Below are positions 26,670-34,714 of a stretch of DNA of 64,000 nucleotides, piece after piece. This DNA is from an uncultured Burkholderiales bacterium. Lineage in GTDB: Bacteria > Pseudomonadota > Gammaproteobacteria > Burkholderiales > Burkholderiaceae_C. The position numbers and the translations under genes were made by a program. The stretch's first letter is position 1. The number at the start of each line of letters is the position of its first letter. The notes below the pieces were generated by a model. It was not told the origin of the DNA and did no database searches. It saw only the letters and a program-made list of their open reading frames with translations. The stretch lies in the NCBI GenBank assembly GCA_937927685.1, contig CALBSC010000070.1:1-64000 (forward strand), read 5' to 3'.

Positions 26670-27650
26670 ATGAAATCCTATTGGATCCAGACCCAAGGCG
26701 CCGGCATGCATCTCGAGATGCGCGACGAGGCCATGCGTGAGCCCAAGGCCGGACAGATGCGGGTTCGCTTGCAGGCGGCTGCCCTCAATCGCGGTGAGTT
26801 GATCGCCGGTCATGGCCTGCACGCACCCAACCAGCCGGCGCGCGCCGCCGGGTTTGAAGCGGCGGGGGTGGTGGAAGCCCTGGGAGACGGCGTGACCCGC
26901 TTTCGCGTGGGCGATGAAGTCATGGGGCGTTGTGACGGCGCCTTTGCCGAATATGGGTTGATGAATGAGGCCGAGGTTCACCCCAAGCCCGCCAACCTGG
27001 ACTGGGCCCAGGCAGCGAGCAGCACCATCACCTACAGCACGGCGCATGACACGCTGATGGTGCAGGGGCATTTGCAAGCGGGCGAGTGGGTGCTGGTGAC
27101 CGGCGTGACCTCCGGCGTGGGTGTGGCCTGTCTGCAACTGGCCAAGGCGCTGGGCGCCCGGGTGATCGGCAGTTCGGGATCGCCCGACAAGCTGGCGCGT
27201 TTGCAATCGCTCGGCCTGGACGTTCCCTTGCACACGCGTGCCGCCGGTATCGCCCAGGCCACGATGGCGGCGACCGAGCAGCGCGGTGCTGATGTGGCGG
27301 TGCTGAGCGTGGGCGGTTCGGTGCTGGATGAGTGCATCCAGGCGCTGGGGTTTCAGGGACGCCTGGGCGTGGTCGGCTATGTGGACGGCGACGTGCATCC
27401 CCAGCTGGATTTGCTCAGTTTGCACAAGAAGCGGGTGCACATTTACGGCGTGTCCAACAAGATGCGGCAGATGCAGCACCGCATCGAGGCGGCACAACTG
27501 TTTGCACGTGATGTGCTGCCCCTCATGGCCAGCGGCGCGGTGGTGCCGCTGGTGGACCGCGTGTACCCGTTCGATCAGCTCACTCAGGCGCAGCGGGACA
27601 TGGAATCCAACCAGCAGGTGGGCAAACTGGTGTTGTCAATCCGGGGCTGA
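26670..27650 (+). CDS. Zinc-type quinone oxidoreductase-like protein (MDR family)
   Basis: A 326-residue medium-chain dehydrogenase/reductase of the NADPH:quinone oxidoreductase class. The N-terminal GroES-like domain contains ALNRGELIAGHG and PARAAGFEAAGVVEALG; the Rossmann domain has VLVTGVTSGVGVACLQLAKALGA. The catalytic-zinc cysteines of alcohol dehydrogenases are absent, which fits the quinone-reductase branch. AAGAGGAAC lies before the ATG. Neighbours give no clear pathway. Confidence 0.88.
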   Translation: MKSYWIQTQGAGMHLEMRDEAMREPKAGQMRVRLQAAALNRGELIAGHGLHAPNQPARAAGFEAAGVVEALGDGVTRFRVGDEVMGRCDGAFAEYGLMNEAEVHPKPANLDWAQAASSTITYSTAHDTLMVQGHLQAGEWVLVTGVTSGVGVACLQLAKALGARVIGSSGSPDKLARLQSLGLDVPLHTRAAGIAQATMAATEQRGADVAVLSVGGSVLDECIQALGFQGRLGVVGYVDGDVHPQLDLLSLHKKRVHIYGVSNKMRQMQHRIEAAQLFARDVLPLMASGAVVPLVDRVYPFDQLTQAQRDMESNQQVGKLVLSIRG

Positions 27651-27719
27651 TACCGGCCCCGCAGCACGCCGGCCCGCACCCCGCGGGCGATGGCATGCTG
27701 AGTTTTCAAGTCCAGACGC

Positions 27720-28112
27720 TCAGGCGGTCGGGACGGGCACGGATTGCCAGGACACCATCTGCCAGCCGCTCGGGCGGTGTGCCCAGACCTGCAGGTAGCG
27801 ACTGAGCACCGACTTGCGGGTGCCATTGACTTCCACATCGATGCGCAGATCCCCATTGACCAGCACCACATCGCCCAGCACGCGGAACTCACGCTGCTGG
27901 ACCTGCAGGCCGTGGTAAAAGTAGTGGCCACTGGTGAGCTTGTGCAGGTATTCGGTCTTGTTTTCCTGCACGGCGCTGGAGTGGATGTAACGCAGATCAT
28001 CGCCCATCAGCGCCTCCAGCGCGGTGAAGTTGCGGGTGAGGATGGCCTGTGTCCGCTGGTTGTCCAGCGATTCGATATGGGCAATGGTGTCAGCGGTGGA
28101 AGAGGTGCTCAT
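27720..28112 (-). CDS. NTF2-like (SnoaL/DUF4440-type) protein
   Basis: A 130-residue protein with the cone-like NTF2 fold pattern: an N-terminal helix (DNQRTQAILTRNFTALEALMGDDLRYIHS), then strands ending in RYLQVWAHRPSGWQMVSWQS. The closing W-x-M-V-x-W-Q segment is typical of DUF4440/SnoaL-like proteins, which include isomerases, hydratases and binding proteins. No catalytic residues can be assigned. It stands alone on the minus strand, divergent from the monooxygenase-like gene at 28244. Confidence 0.78.
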   Translation of the reverse strand: MSTSSTADTIAHIESLDNQRTQAILTRNFTALEALMGDDLRYIHSSAVQENKTEYLHKLTSGHYFYHGLQVQQREFRVLGDVVLVNGDLRIDVEVNGTRKSVLSRYLQVWAHRPSGWQMVSWQSVPVPTA

Positions 28113-28243
28113 GGGGGTCGGGCGAAATGCAGGTCGGGTGAGGGGCCGGTGTTGTCCGGGGCGAAGTCTCGGCTGCGAACGGGTCGCAACAGGCCTATGG
28201 TAGAACCCCAGTCTGAAGCCACCAATAACAGAGGAGACAGCCC

Positions 28244-28552
28244 GTGATCCATGTGCTCGCCATCATCACCACCCAACCCGGCATGCGTGACACGGTGCTT
28301 GGCCACTTCCGGGCCAATGTGCCGGCCGTGCTGGCCGAAGACGGCTGTATCGAATACGGGGCGGCCGTTGACGCGGCACCGGCGCCCGTCTTTCAAACCC
28401 CGTGCGGGCCCGACACTTTCGTGGTGATCGAGAAATGGGCCAGCCTGGATGCCTTGAAGGCGCATGCAGCCGCGCCGCACATGGCCGCGTATGCGGCCAA
28501 AACCCGGGAGTTCATCGCCTCGCGGGCTTTGCACATCCTCTCGCCCACCTGA
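28244..28552 (+). CDS. Antibiotic biosynthesis monooxygenase (ABM) domain protein
   Basis: A 102-residue single-domain alpha/beta-barrel protein of the ABM/YgiN type. VLAIITTQPGMRDTVLGHF begins the fold, EDGCIEYGAAVD and FVVIEKWASLDALKAHAAAPHM are the family core. Such proteins are small cofactor-free oxygenases or quinol-handling enzymes. GAGGAG lies seven bases before the GTG start. Function beyond the fold is not clear. Confidence 0.83.
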   Translation: MIHVLAIITTQPGMRDTVLGHFRANVPAVLAEDGCIEYGAAVDAAPAPVFQTPCGPDTFVVIEKWASLDALKAHAAAPHMAAYAAKTREFIASRALHILSPT

Positions 28553-28695
28553 GGGCCAACCTGCCTGCCTGCTCCCGACCCTCTCACGGGCGGCGATGGC
28601 ACCCAGGGGAACACGCTCAAGCATGCCTGTGTGCGCGAGCGAACCTGTCAGCGCGCTCAGGCGCGGGATGATGCGGTCTTTTCCGAAGGATCGCC

Positions 28696-28908
28696 ATGAC
28701 CTCCACGACCTCCCAGACCCCCTCGCAGGTTTCATCGCCCTTGGCGTCTTCCGCTCGGACGCCCTTGCTGACGGACGAAGAACTCGACGCGCTGATTCAG
28801 GCCTTCAACCGTCGCGACTCATCACCCGTTCGCCTGAATGCACCGGCGATCGGGCTGACCCTGCTGGCGTTGACGGTGATCGGGCTGGGCGGCTGGTGGT
28901 GGTCCTGA
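28696..28908 (+). CDS. Small membrane protein, function unknown
   Basis: A 70-residue protein with a Ser/Thr-rich N-terminus, an acidic helix (TDEELDALIQAFNRRD) and one C-terminal membrane helix (PAIGLTLLALTVIGLGGWWW). AAGGATCGCC precedes the ATG. The layout looks like a tail-anchored protein. No family is recognised. It is convergent with the UspA gene, with only six bases between the stops. Confidence 0.55.
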   Translation: MTSTTSQTPSQVSSPLASSARTPLLTDEELDALIQAFNRRDSSPVRLNAPAIGLTLLALTVIGLGGWWWS

Positions 28909-28914
28909 AGGCGA

Positions 28915-29355
28915 TCACTCGCCGCGAACCACCAGGGTGGGCACCGGTGCCAGCCGGATGATCTGCTCGGCCCCGCTGCCCAGAAACACGCGTCCGATGC
29001 CTTTGCGGCCATGGGTGCCCACCACGATCAGGTCGGCACCCCATTCGCGTGCTTCGGTGGCCACGGTCTCACCCAGACGCTGCGCGGGCAGGTCGATGAG
29101 TTTGACATCCACATTCACGCCAGCAGACTTTGCTTTCTGCGCGGCCTCGTCCAGAATTTTCTGACCATAGTCACGCGCCATGGCGAACAGGTCAGCGGCG
29201 TATTCGTAGCCGGACATGTAGGCCAGTTCATCCACGGAGTGCACCAGGTGCAATTGAACGGTACCGCCACTGGCCAGCTTGATGGCCATGTCCAGGGCGC
29301 GGTTGGCGGTGGTGCTGCCATCCACGGGTAGCAAAATCTTGTGGAACGTGTGCAT
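28915..29355 (-). CDS. Universal stress protein (UspA family)
   Basis: A 146-residue UspA-fold protein. FHKILLPVDGSTTANRALDMA begins the Rossmann-like fold. The ATP-binding signature is VVGTHGRKGIGRVFLGSGAE, followed by the core strand PVPTLVVR, so it is probably an ATP-binding member. CCAGGAG lies nine bases before the ATG. Further upstream in-frame codons exist, but the fold begins at MHTFHKILLP. A second UspA lies at 40596. Confidence 0.92.
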   Translation of the reverse strand: MHTFHKILLPVDGSTTANRALDMAIKLASGGTVQLHLVHSVDELAYMSGYEYAADLFAMARDYGQKILDEAAQKAKSAGVNVDVKLIDLPAQRLGETVATEAREWGADLIVVGTHGRKGIGRVFLGSGAEQIIRLAPVPTLVVRGE

Positions 29356-29643
29356 GGGCAATGTCTCCTGGGTATGACGGGGTTGTGAAGGAGCGTCATC
29401 GTAGAGGGCGACCATCCACCCTCCCGGTGCTCTGGCGAACGCAAGTACACCGGTTCGCATTCAACAGGCGCTTACCAGGCATTCAATGGGCGTTCAACGG
29501 GCGCTCACCAGGCCCACAACCGTCGCGCAGCAGGCAAGCCAGGGAGGGATGTGGCCATGCGTGTGGCGGTTTGTGTGTCTGCGCGTACAGCCCGCCGCGT
29601 CGGGCTTTCCTACCATGCGGCCTTCTGTAGCCAGGAGTGTCAC

Positions 29644-29955
29644 ATGTCAAATTCAGTGTCTGAACAACAGGAACAGCTCGTCAACGACTTGCGGGCTGTC
29701 ATGCGCGATGCCCAGCAGTTGCTCGACAGCGGGGTGTCGAGTTGCGGTTCACAGGCCACGCAGGCGCGCCAGCGTCTGGAGTCTGCCATGCGCGAGGTGC
29801 GTCAAGCGTGGGCAGAGTCCGGATCGCAAACGCGGCAACGGATGTCGCAGTGGCAGCATGCCTCCGATGAGTACGTGCATCAGCATCCCTGGACCACCAT
29901 GAGCGCGGCCATCGGGATGGGGGTGGCCTTGGGGTGGTTGCTGGGCCGTCGATGA
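29644..29955 (+). CDS. DUF883 (ElaB/YqjD-like) membrane-anchored protein
   Basis: A 103-residue protein: a long amphipathic helix region (VNDLRAVMRDAQQLLDS, then the repeat ATQARQRLESAMREVRQAW) and a C-terminal membrane segment MSAAIGMGVALGWLLGRR. This is the DUF883/YqjD layout, proposed to bind ribosomes at the membrane in stationary phase. CCAGGAGTG precedes the ATG. Its stop overlaps the start of the next gene (ATGA), matching the yqjD-yqjE arrangement. Confidence 0.87.
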   Translation: MSNSVSEQQEQLVNDLRAVMRDAQQLLDSGVSSCGSQATQARQRLESAMREVRQAWAESGSQTRQRMSQWQHASDEYVHQHPWTTMSAAIGMGVALGWLLGRR

Positions 29956-30326
29956 AGTGGTTTGACCTGTTGTGGCGGCTCGTCCAGGTCGCGTTGGGAC
30001 AGGTCGTGCAGGACCTGACGCAGGAGCTGGCGCGTTGGCGTTGGCAGCTGTTTCAGTCCCTGGTCCTGGCCATGATGGCGTCCGTGTGCGGACTGGCTGT
30101 GCTCTTGCTGGTGGCCCTCCTGGTGGTCCTGGCCTGTTGGGACACCCACCGGTTGGAGGCCTTGAGCGCCCTGGTACTGGCGTACACGGGGTTGACCGCG
30201 TGGATGGTGCGCCGGGCCGGGCGGCTGATGGTGCTGCCGTCGGGTTTGTCCGCGTCCGGGCCGGGTGACCGCGACACCTGTGCGGGATGCGGTTCCAGGT
30301 CCGGGCGGGCTTGCCGTGGACGTTGA
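29952..30326 (+). CDS. Phage-holin-family / YqjE-like membrane protein
   Basis: A 124-residue protein. A short amphipathic start (MKWFDLLWRLVQVALGQVVQ) is followed by two membrane helices (about residues 38-62 and 70-90). This is the holin-superfamily III/YqjE layout usually found after a DUF883 gene; it is not a phage lysis gene here. The C-terminal tail is Arg/Gly-rich and overlaps the next gene by 62 bases, so the functional end or the next start is uncertain. Confidence 0.75.
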   Translation: MKWFDLLWRLVQVALGQVVQDLTQELARWRWQLFQSLVLAMMASVCGLAVLLLVALLVVLACWDTHRLEALSALVLAYTGLTAWMVRRAGRLMVLPSGLSASGPGDRDTCAGCGSRSGRACRGR

Positions 30327-31161
30327 GGCGTCCTCATGGCCACACGCGGACGCGCTGAAAGCCGTGGATGCGCTGCAACCCGTGGCGAGAACGCTGCTGA
30401 TTCCTCTGCTGGCACGTGTCTGGGCACACCGGTGGCACCTTGACCTGCCACAACCGGATGAATCGGCCGAGCGCGTGCTGGCTCACCTGCCTGAGGCGGT
30501 GGTGCCCTGGATACCCGACCCGGTGACGCTGTGTTGCGTTCTGTGGCGTACGCGTCAGTTGGTGACCCAGGGGCAATCGCACTTTGAACGCCATCCCCGT
30601 GCCTGGGGGCTGAACCTGGGCGCAGGCTTGTCGGACTATTTCCAATGGCTGGACAACGGGGTCAACCACTGGGTGGACACGGACCTGGAGGGGGTGATGC
30701 AGCTGCGCTCGCAGTGTCTGCCGCCGCAGACCCGGGCCAGGGGGCTGTCCGTTGATGTGCGCGAAGCCTCTTGGTGGTCGCACGTCGCAGCCTGCATCCC
30801 ATCACGCCGGGTGCCCCTCTTTGTCATGCTCGAAGGGGTGCTGCTGTATTTGCAGCCTGCCCAGGTGAAACACGTGCTGACAACCCTGGGAGAGCACGTG
30901 CCCACCGGCTCCCGAGTGGTGTTTGATGTGATTCCGCGCTGGCTGGTGGGTTGGCCTGTTCGCATGCCCACCCTGGGTGAGGAGCAAGCCGTGTTCCAGT
31001 GGGGCGTGGACTCCCTGCAGGAGCTCGAGGCCATGCATCCGCGGTTGCAGCTGCAAACCGTGATGACGCCGCCTGTGCCGACCCTGCCATGGCCATGGCA
31101 GGCCGGGTTGCGCGGACCATCCCGATCGCCGTATGCCCTGGTGCAGATGGCGGTGACCTGA
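30265..31161 (+). CDS. Leucine-carboxyl-methyltransferase-like SAM methyltransferase
   Basis: A 298-residue class I methyltransferase of the LCM/Ppm1-like type. WGLNLGAGLSDYFQWLDN gives the SAM-binding glycine loop near residue 115, NHWVDTDLEGVMQLR the acidic ribose contact, and VPLFVMLEGVLLYLQPAQV the family LEG-x-L-x-Y-L block. Family members methylate carboxyl or hydroxyl groups of small molecules. The GTG start overlaps the previous gene by 62 bases; a later GTG at 30316 is a possible alternative. Substrate unknown. Confidence 0.8.
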   Translation: MTATPVRDAVPGPGGLAVDVEASSWPHADALKAVDALQPVARTLLIPLLARVWAHRWHLDLPQPDESAERVLAHLPEAVVPWIPDPVTLCCVLWRTRQLVTQGQSHFERHPRAWGLNLGAGLSDYFQWLDNGVNHWVDTDLEGVMQLRSQCLPPQTRARGLSVDVREASWWSHVAACIPSRRVPLFVMLEGVLLYLQPAQVKHVLTTLGEHVPTGSRVVFDVIPRWLVGWPVRMPTLGEEQAVFQWGVDSLQELEAMHPRLQLQTVMTPPVPTLPWPWQAGLRGPSRSPYALVQMAVT

Positions 31162-31188
31162 AAGAGAGCACACCATGAAAGTCGATGC

Positions 31189-31959
31189 ATGCCAGTGAAC
31201 CATGATTGTCTGCGATGCCTGAACCGACCCGATTGTGTGATGGGGCAGGTCGATGACGCGTTGAATCCCTGGGTGCGCAATGCCATGCAGGATCAGCTGC
31301 GCCTCTTGCCGGGGGATGTGCTGTTGTATCCAGGCATGTCCTTTGAGCGCCTGTACCTGGTGCGCTATGGAACCTTCAAGTCGGTCCTGCTTGACCCGGA
31401 GGGGCGATCGCACACCACGGGCTTGCATGGCCGGGGTGAGGTGCTGGGGCTGGAGGGGCTGGACCCCGGGCAGCACCAGAGCGAGGTCACCGCCTTGCAG
31501 CATGCGAGCGTCTGTGTGTTCCGCTATGCCGCCTGGTGCGAGCTGCTGGCCAGGATTCCCTCGCTGCAGCACGCCTGGTTCAAAGCCCTCAGCCGAACGA
31601 CGCGCCATGACGGTCAGCACATGTTGCGACTGGGGTGCATGGATGGGCAGGAGCGGGTGGCCAGTTTCCTGTTGATGCTCTGGCAGCGGGCAGGCGAGGC
31701 GCGTGCCGACACGCTGGACTTGATGATGACACGACAGGAGATTGGCAACTACCTCGGGATGACGCTGGAGTCGGTCAGCCGGCATCTGTCGCAATTCCAG
31801 CGGCGTGGCTGGATCCGCCTCGACCGCCGTCGTGTGCAAGTGCTGCAGCTGGCCGCCTTGCAGCAACTGAAACCGGCCCATGAGACGCGCCATCAGACAC
31901 AAGGGCCGATATTCCCGGGACGTATGGGCATGAGCGAACAGAGCCTCCCGGGGGGATGA
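31189..31959 (+). CDS. FNR-type oxygen-responsive transcription regulator
   Basis: A 256-residue Crp/Fnr-family regulator. The N-terminus holds Cys7, Cys10 and Cys16 (HDCLRCLNRPDC), the C-x2-C-x5-C spacing of E. coli FNR, and Cys109 lies 93 residues after Cys16, equal to FNR Cys29-Cys122. It should bind an oxygen-labile [4Fe-4S] cluster. The recognition helix LESVSR has the E-x-x-S-R set (Glu194, Ser197, Arg198) that reads TTGAT-N4-ATCAA. Near-consensus sites occur at 32838 and 40525. A short reading frame MKVDACQ lies just upstream. The C-terminal tail of about 30 residues is unusual. Cluster binding is inferred. Confidence 0.9.
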   Translation: MPVNHDCLRCLNRPDCVMGQVDDALNPWVRNAMQDQLRLLPGDVLLYPGMSFERLYLVRYGTFKSVLLDPEGRSHTTGLHGRGEVLGLEGLDPGQHQSEVTALQHASVCVFRYAAWCELLARIPSLQHAWFKALSRTTRHDGQHMLRLGCMDGQERVASFLLMLWQRAGEARADTLDLMMTRQEIGNYLGMTLESVSRHLSQFQRRGWIRLDRRRVQVLQLAALQQLKPAHETRHQTQGPIFPGRMGMSEQSLPGG

Positions 31960-31991
31960 GTCAGACTGGATTCTTTACGAAAGGACGTGTT

Positions 31992-32642
31992 ATGAAATCA
32001 GACAAACAACTGCAATCTGATGTGCTCGCCGAGCTTCAGTGGGAGCCCGCGGTGAATGCGGCGCATATTGGCGTGGAGGTCAAGGACGCGGTGGTGACGC
32101 TGTCCGGTCACGTGGACAACTTCGCGGAAAAGTGGGCTGCAGAGCGAGCAGCCAAACGCGTTCGTGGCGTGCGGGCCCTGGCCATAGACATGGACGTGAC
32201 CTTGCCCTCAAGCGACAAACGCAACGATTCGGACATTGCCCGCGCCACCATCAACGCCTTGCAATGGACGTCTACGGTGCCCGGACAGAACATCCAGGTG
32301 GCCGTTGAAAACGGCATGGTGACCCTGACGGGCAACGTTGACTGGAACTACCAGCGCGAGGCGGCGGCCAACAGCGTCCGCAATCTGATTGGCGTTCGGG
32401 GGGTCTTCAACCAGTTGGTGGTGAAACCCCGCGTGAACTTGACCTCGGTCAAGAGCGATATCGAGCATGCCTTGAAGCGGCGGGCCTATCTGGATTCTGA
32501 AAACATCCAGATCGGCCTGGAGGGCGATAGCGTCACCTTGTCCGGCAAGGTAGGCAGTTTGTGGGAGAAAAGCCTGGCCATTCAGACCGCCTGGGGCGCG
32601 CCGGGTGTGCGAAACGTGGTGGACAAGTTAAGTGTTACATGA
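31992..32642 (+). CDS. Triple BON-domain protein
   Basis: A 216-residue protein made of three BON domains. The repeats are visible as VVTLSGHVDNFAEKWAAERA, MVTLTGNVDWNYQREAAAN and SVTLSGKVGSLWEKSLA, spaced about 70-80 residues. BON domains bind phospholipid or envelope components. No signal peptide is seen, so it may be cytoplasmic, unlike OsmY. AAAGGA lies eight bases before the ATG. It follows the FNR gene by 32 bases and may be in its operon. Confidence 0.88.
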   Translation: MKSDKQLQSDVLAELQWEPAVNAAHIGVEVKDAVVTLSGHVDNFAEKWAAERAAKRVRGVRALAIDMDVTLPSSDKRNDSDIARATINALQWTSTVPGQNIQVAVENGMVTLTGNVDWNYQREAAANSVRNLIGVRGVFNQLVVKPRVNLTSVKSDIEHALKRRAYLDSENIQIGLEGDSVTLSGKVGSLWEKSLAIQTAWGAPGVRNVVDKLSVT

Positions 32643-32673
32643 GTTGTCCAACGCTAACTGATTGATTCCATTG

Positions 32674-32703
32674 AGAAGGCTTGCGGGGTTCCGCAAGCCT
32701 TCT
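32674..32703 (+). terminator. Strong hairpin after BON-protein gene
   Basis: A 13-bp perfect stem (AGAAGGCTTGCGG / CCGCAAGCCTTCT) with a four-base loop lies 32 bases after the stop. There is no T-run, so it may act as an mRNA end stabiliser or a weak terminator. Confidence 0.6.
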
Positions 32704-32837
32704 TGGCTTGTCCAGGACGTAAAAGGCTGCCGATGGCGATGAAATCACTGCATGACGGCTGCATTTCAAGTTTTGTGTGTGCCATCAAACAGAGTTATCA
32801 AATTTAAATCGATACAGTGAATGCACTCTGATCGCGT

Positions 32838-32851
32838 TTGAGTCAGATCAA
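32838..32851 (+). promoter_or_regulatory. FNR box upstream of Crp/Fnr gene
   Basis: TTGAG-TCAG-ATCAA matches the FNR consensus TTGAT-N4-ATCAA at nine of ten positions. It lies 17 bases before the ATG of the next regulator gene, a position that fits repression better than activation, unless transcription begins very near the ATG. The FNR-type protein at 31189 is the obvious candidate to bind it. Confidence 0.6.
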
Positions 32852-32868
32852 CACAACTGAACCAGTGC

Positions 32869-33597
32869 ATGCAAGACCTCAAATTCACGCCCATTAAACA
32901 CAGCAACAAACTGCTCGCCTTCCTGGAGACATCCGATTGGGAACGATTGCAATCCAGACTTGAAATGGTTCAGTTGTCGGTGGATCAGGTGCTGTTCGAG
33001 GCGGGTCAGAAGATCACACATGTGTATTTCCCGGTGACGTGCATCATCTCCCAGCAGTACGACTTTGAGGACGGCAAGTCGGCGGAATTTGCCCAGATGG
33101 GCAACGAGGGGTTGGTGGGCATCTTCGTGTTCATGGGGAGCCAGTCCACCAGCAGCAAGGCGGTGGTGATTGCCAAAGGATCTGCCTACCGCATTCGCGC
33201 TGATGCGGTGCTGGATGAATTCAATCAGTCCGGGACCTTTCGCCGACTGATCCTGCGCTATATGCAGGTGCTGATGACGCACGCCTCACAAATTGCCGCG
33301 TGCAACCGCCGACATTCGATTGATCAGCAACTCAGCCGCACGCTGTTGCTGAACCTGGACCGTGTGGCGGGGTCGGAGTTGTCATTCACGCACGAACTCA
33401 TTGCCAAGACCATGGGGGTTCGACGCGAGGGCATCAGCGAAGCGGCCAAGCGCCTGCAGCGCGCGGGGGTGATTGACTATTCCCGAGGCTCGATCCAGGT
33501 GCTGGACCGAGCTGGACTGATTCGAAACACCTGCGAGTGCTACGCCATCATCAAACACGAATACGAGCGGCTGCTGTCCAGCTCGGGCTTGACCTGA
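32869..33597 (+). CDS. Crp/Fnr-family transcription regulator without cluster cysteines
   Basis: A 242-residue Crp/Fnr protein. An N-terminal cyclic-nucleotide-type beta-roll (VDQVLFEAGQKITHVYFPVTCIIS ... SAEFAQMGNEGLVGIFVFMG) is followed by a long helix and a winged helix (FTHELIAKTMGVRREGISEAAKRLQRAGVIDYSRG). The N-terminal cysteine cluster is absent and the recognition helix lacks E-x-x-S-R, so its operator should differ from the FNR box. The signal is unknown. An FNR box lies just before the gene, and a cytochrome c gene follows after 27 bases. Confidence 0.9.
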   Translation: MQDLKFTPIKHSNKLLAFLETSDWERLQSRLEMVQLSVDQVLFEAGQKITHVYFPVTCIISQQYDFEDGKSAEFAQMGNEGLVGIFVFMGSQSTSSKAVVIAKGSAYRIRADAVLDEFNQSGTFRRLILRYMQVLMTHASQIAACNRRHSIDQQLSRTLLLNLDRVAGSELSFTHELIAKTMGVRREGISEAAKRLQRAGVIDYSRGSIQVLDRAGLIRNTCECYAIIKHEYERLLSSSGLT

Positions 33598-33624
33598 AAC
33601 TTGAAGCCACAGGAGGGAATCCAG

Positions 33625-34068
33625 GTGAACCACTTTCATGCACTGCGTACGACGTCATGGGGGGTCTTGTTGGCGCTACCCATGCTGGTCTTGGCGCAAT
33701 CGGCACCCAGCCAGCGGGTCGATTTCGGCCAACAGGAATTTCAAGCGCGATGCGCGTCCTGCCACGGTCGTGATGGCAAGGGCAACGGGCCCATCGCAGA
33801 CTTGCTGCGCAAGTCACCGCCCGATCTGACCTTGCTCAGTCGCGGCAATGGCGGCATTTTCCCGATGTCCCGGGTCTACGACAGCATCGTGGGCGATGAT
33901 GTCAAGGCGCATGGCAGTCGTGACATGCCGGTTTGGGGGCAGGTGTACCGCCTGCGTGCGGGCGAACACTATGTGGACACGGCCTATGATCCCGAGGCGT
34001 ATGTGCGCATTCGTGTGCTGGCGGTGGTGGAGTACATCAACCGGTTGCAGGCGGCCACTCGACCCTGA
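33625..34068 (+). CDS. Exported monohaem cytochrome c
   Basis: A 147-residue class I cytochrome c. A signal peptide (HFHALRTTSWGVLLALPMLVLAQ) is followed by the haem motif CASCHGRDGKGNGP near residue 45; FPMSRVY or RDMPVWG could give the distal methionine. The GTG start is chosen because AGGAGG lies eight bases upstream. An upstream TTG at 33601 is also in frame. It follows the Crp/Fnr gene and may be its target or cotranscribed with it. Confidence 0.87.
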   Translation: MNHFHALRTTSWGVLLALPMLVLAQSAPSQRVDFGQQEFQARCASCHGRDGKGNGPIADLLRKSPPDLTLLSRGNGGIFPMSRVYDSIVGDDVKAHGSRDMPVWGQVYRLRAGEHYVDTAYDPEAYVRIRVLAVVEYINRLQAATRP

Positions 34069-34252
34069 AAGCCAGGGGCTGCGAGCCCTGTTGTTCTGTC
34101 AGAGCAGCTGAGCCGAGGTCCCGCTTAATTCGCCCCGTCAATCCTCGCCCTCAATCCTTCGATTCAATCGTCAGACCTCATGCTCGGACTGAATCGGCTC
34201 ATCCAGTCACCCCTGTCTTGGGTCGTTGACTGCGAACCGACGTCTGGTCAGT

Positions 34253-34714
34253 TCATTTTCGTGGTGCAGCAGAATGGCTTGCCCCGTTGACAAACTGACG
34301 GCTCATGGCCATCACGGATTCGGCCATCGCTTGGGCGTAATCCCCTGGTGGCTGGGCGGCCAACCATTGGAACTGCATGGCCTCCTGCGACGCGTGCTGC
34401 TGGGTTTGCAACAGATGCATCCAGGTCTGGTTCCACTGGCTTTGCGATTCGAATTGTGAAGACCACAGGTCCCGCATCCACTGCAGGTTGTTGGCCAGTT
34501 GTTCCGACGTCATCTGCATCGCCGTGAGTTGCGCCCGGAATGGATCCTTGCTTTGTGCCATGTTGGAGAGTTTTTCCTGCGACGTGATGGCTGCCAGGCG
34601 TTGATGGCTCAGGGCGATTTCGGCCCAGCGTATCCACTGCTTTTGCATGAAGCCCAGCAGGGTGAGCGAATGGTCGAGTTGGGTTTTGATCTGGGGTTGT
34701 TGCAGGTCTAGCAT
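34253..34714 (-). CDS. Phasin-like protein
   Basis: A 153-residue, Gln- and Met-rich, largely helical protein (residues 20-130 without glycines: MQKQWIRWAEIALSHQRLAA, QLANNLQWMRDLWSSQFESQ). This amphipathic pattern resembles phasins that coat polyhydroxyalkanoate granules. The assignment rests on composition, so an unrelated helical protein is possible. The ATG overlaps the stop of the preceding CFA-synthase gene (ATGCTAG), indicating coupled translation. An extended start at 34774 would lie wholly within the upstream gene. Confidence 0.6.
   Translation of the reverse strand: MLDLQQPQIKTQLDHSLTLLGFMQKQWIRWAEIALSHQRLAAITSQEKLSNMAQSKDPFRAQLTAMQMTSEQLANNLQWMRDLWSSQFESQSQWNQTWMHLLQTQQHASQEAMQFQWLAAQPPGDYAQAMAESVMAMSRQFVNGASHSAAPRK

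Noticed and set aside
29952..30326. Prophage holin
   Set aside because: The pairing with a DUF883 gene and the absence of phage genes identify the YqjE-type chromosomal arrangement.
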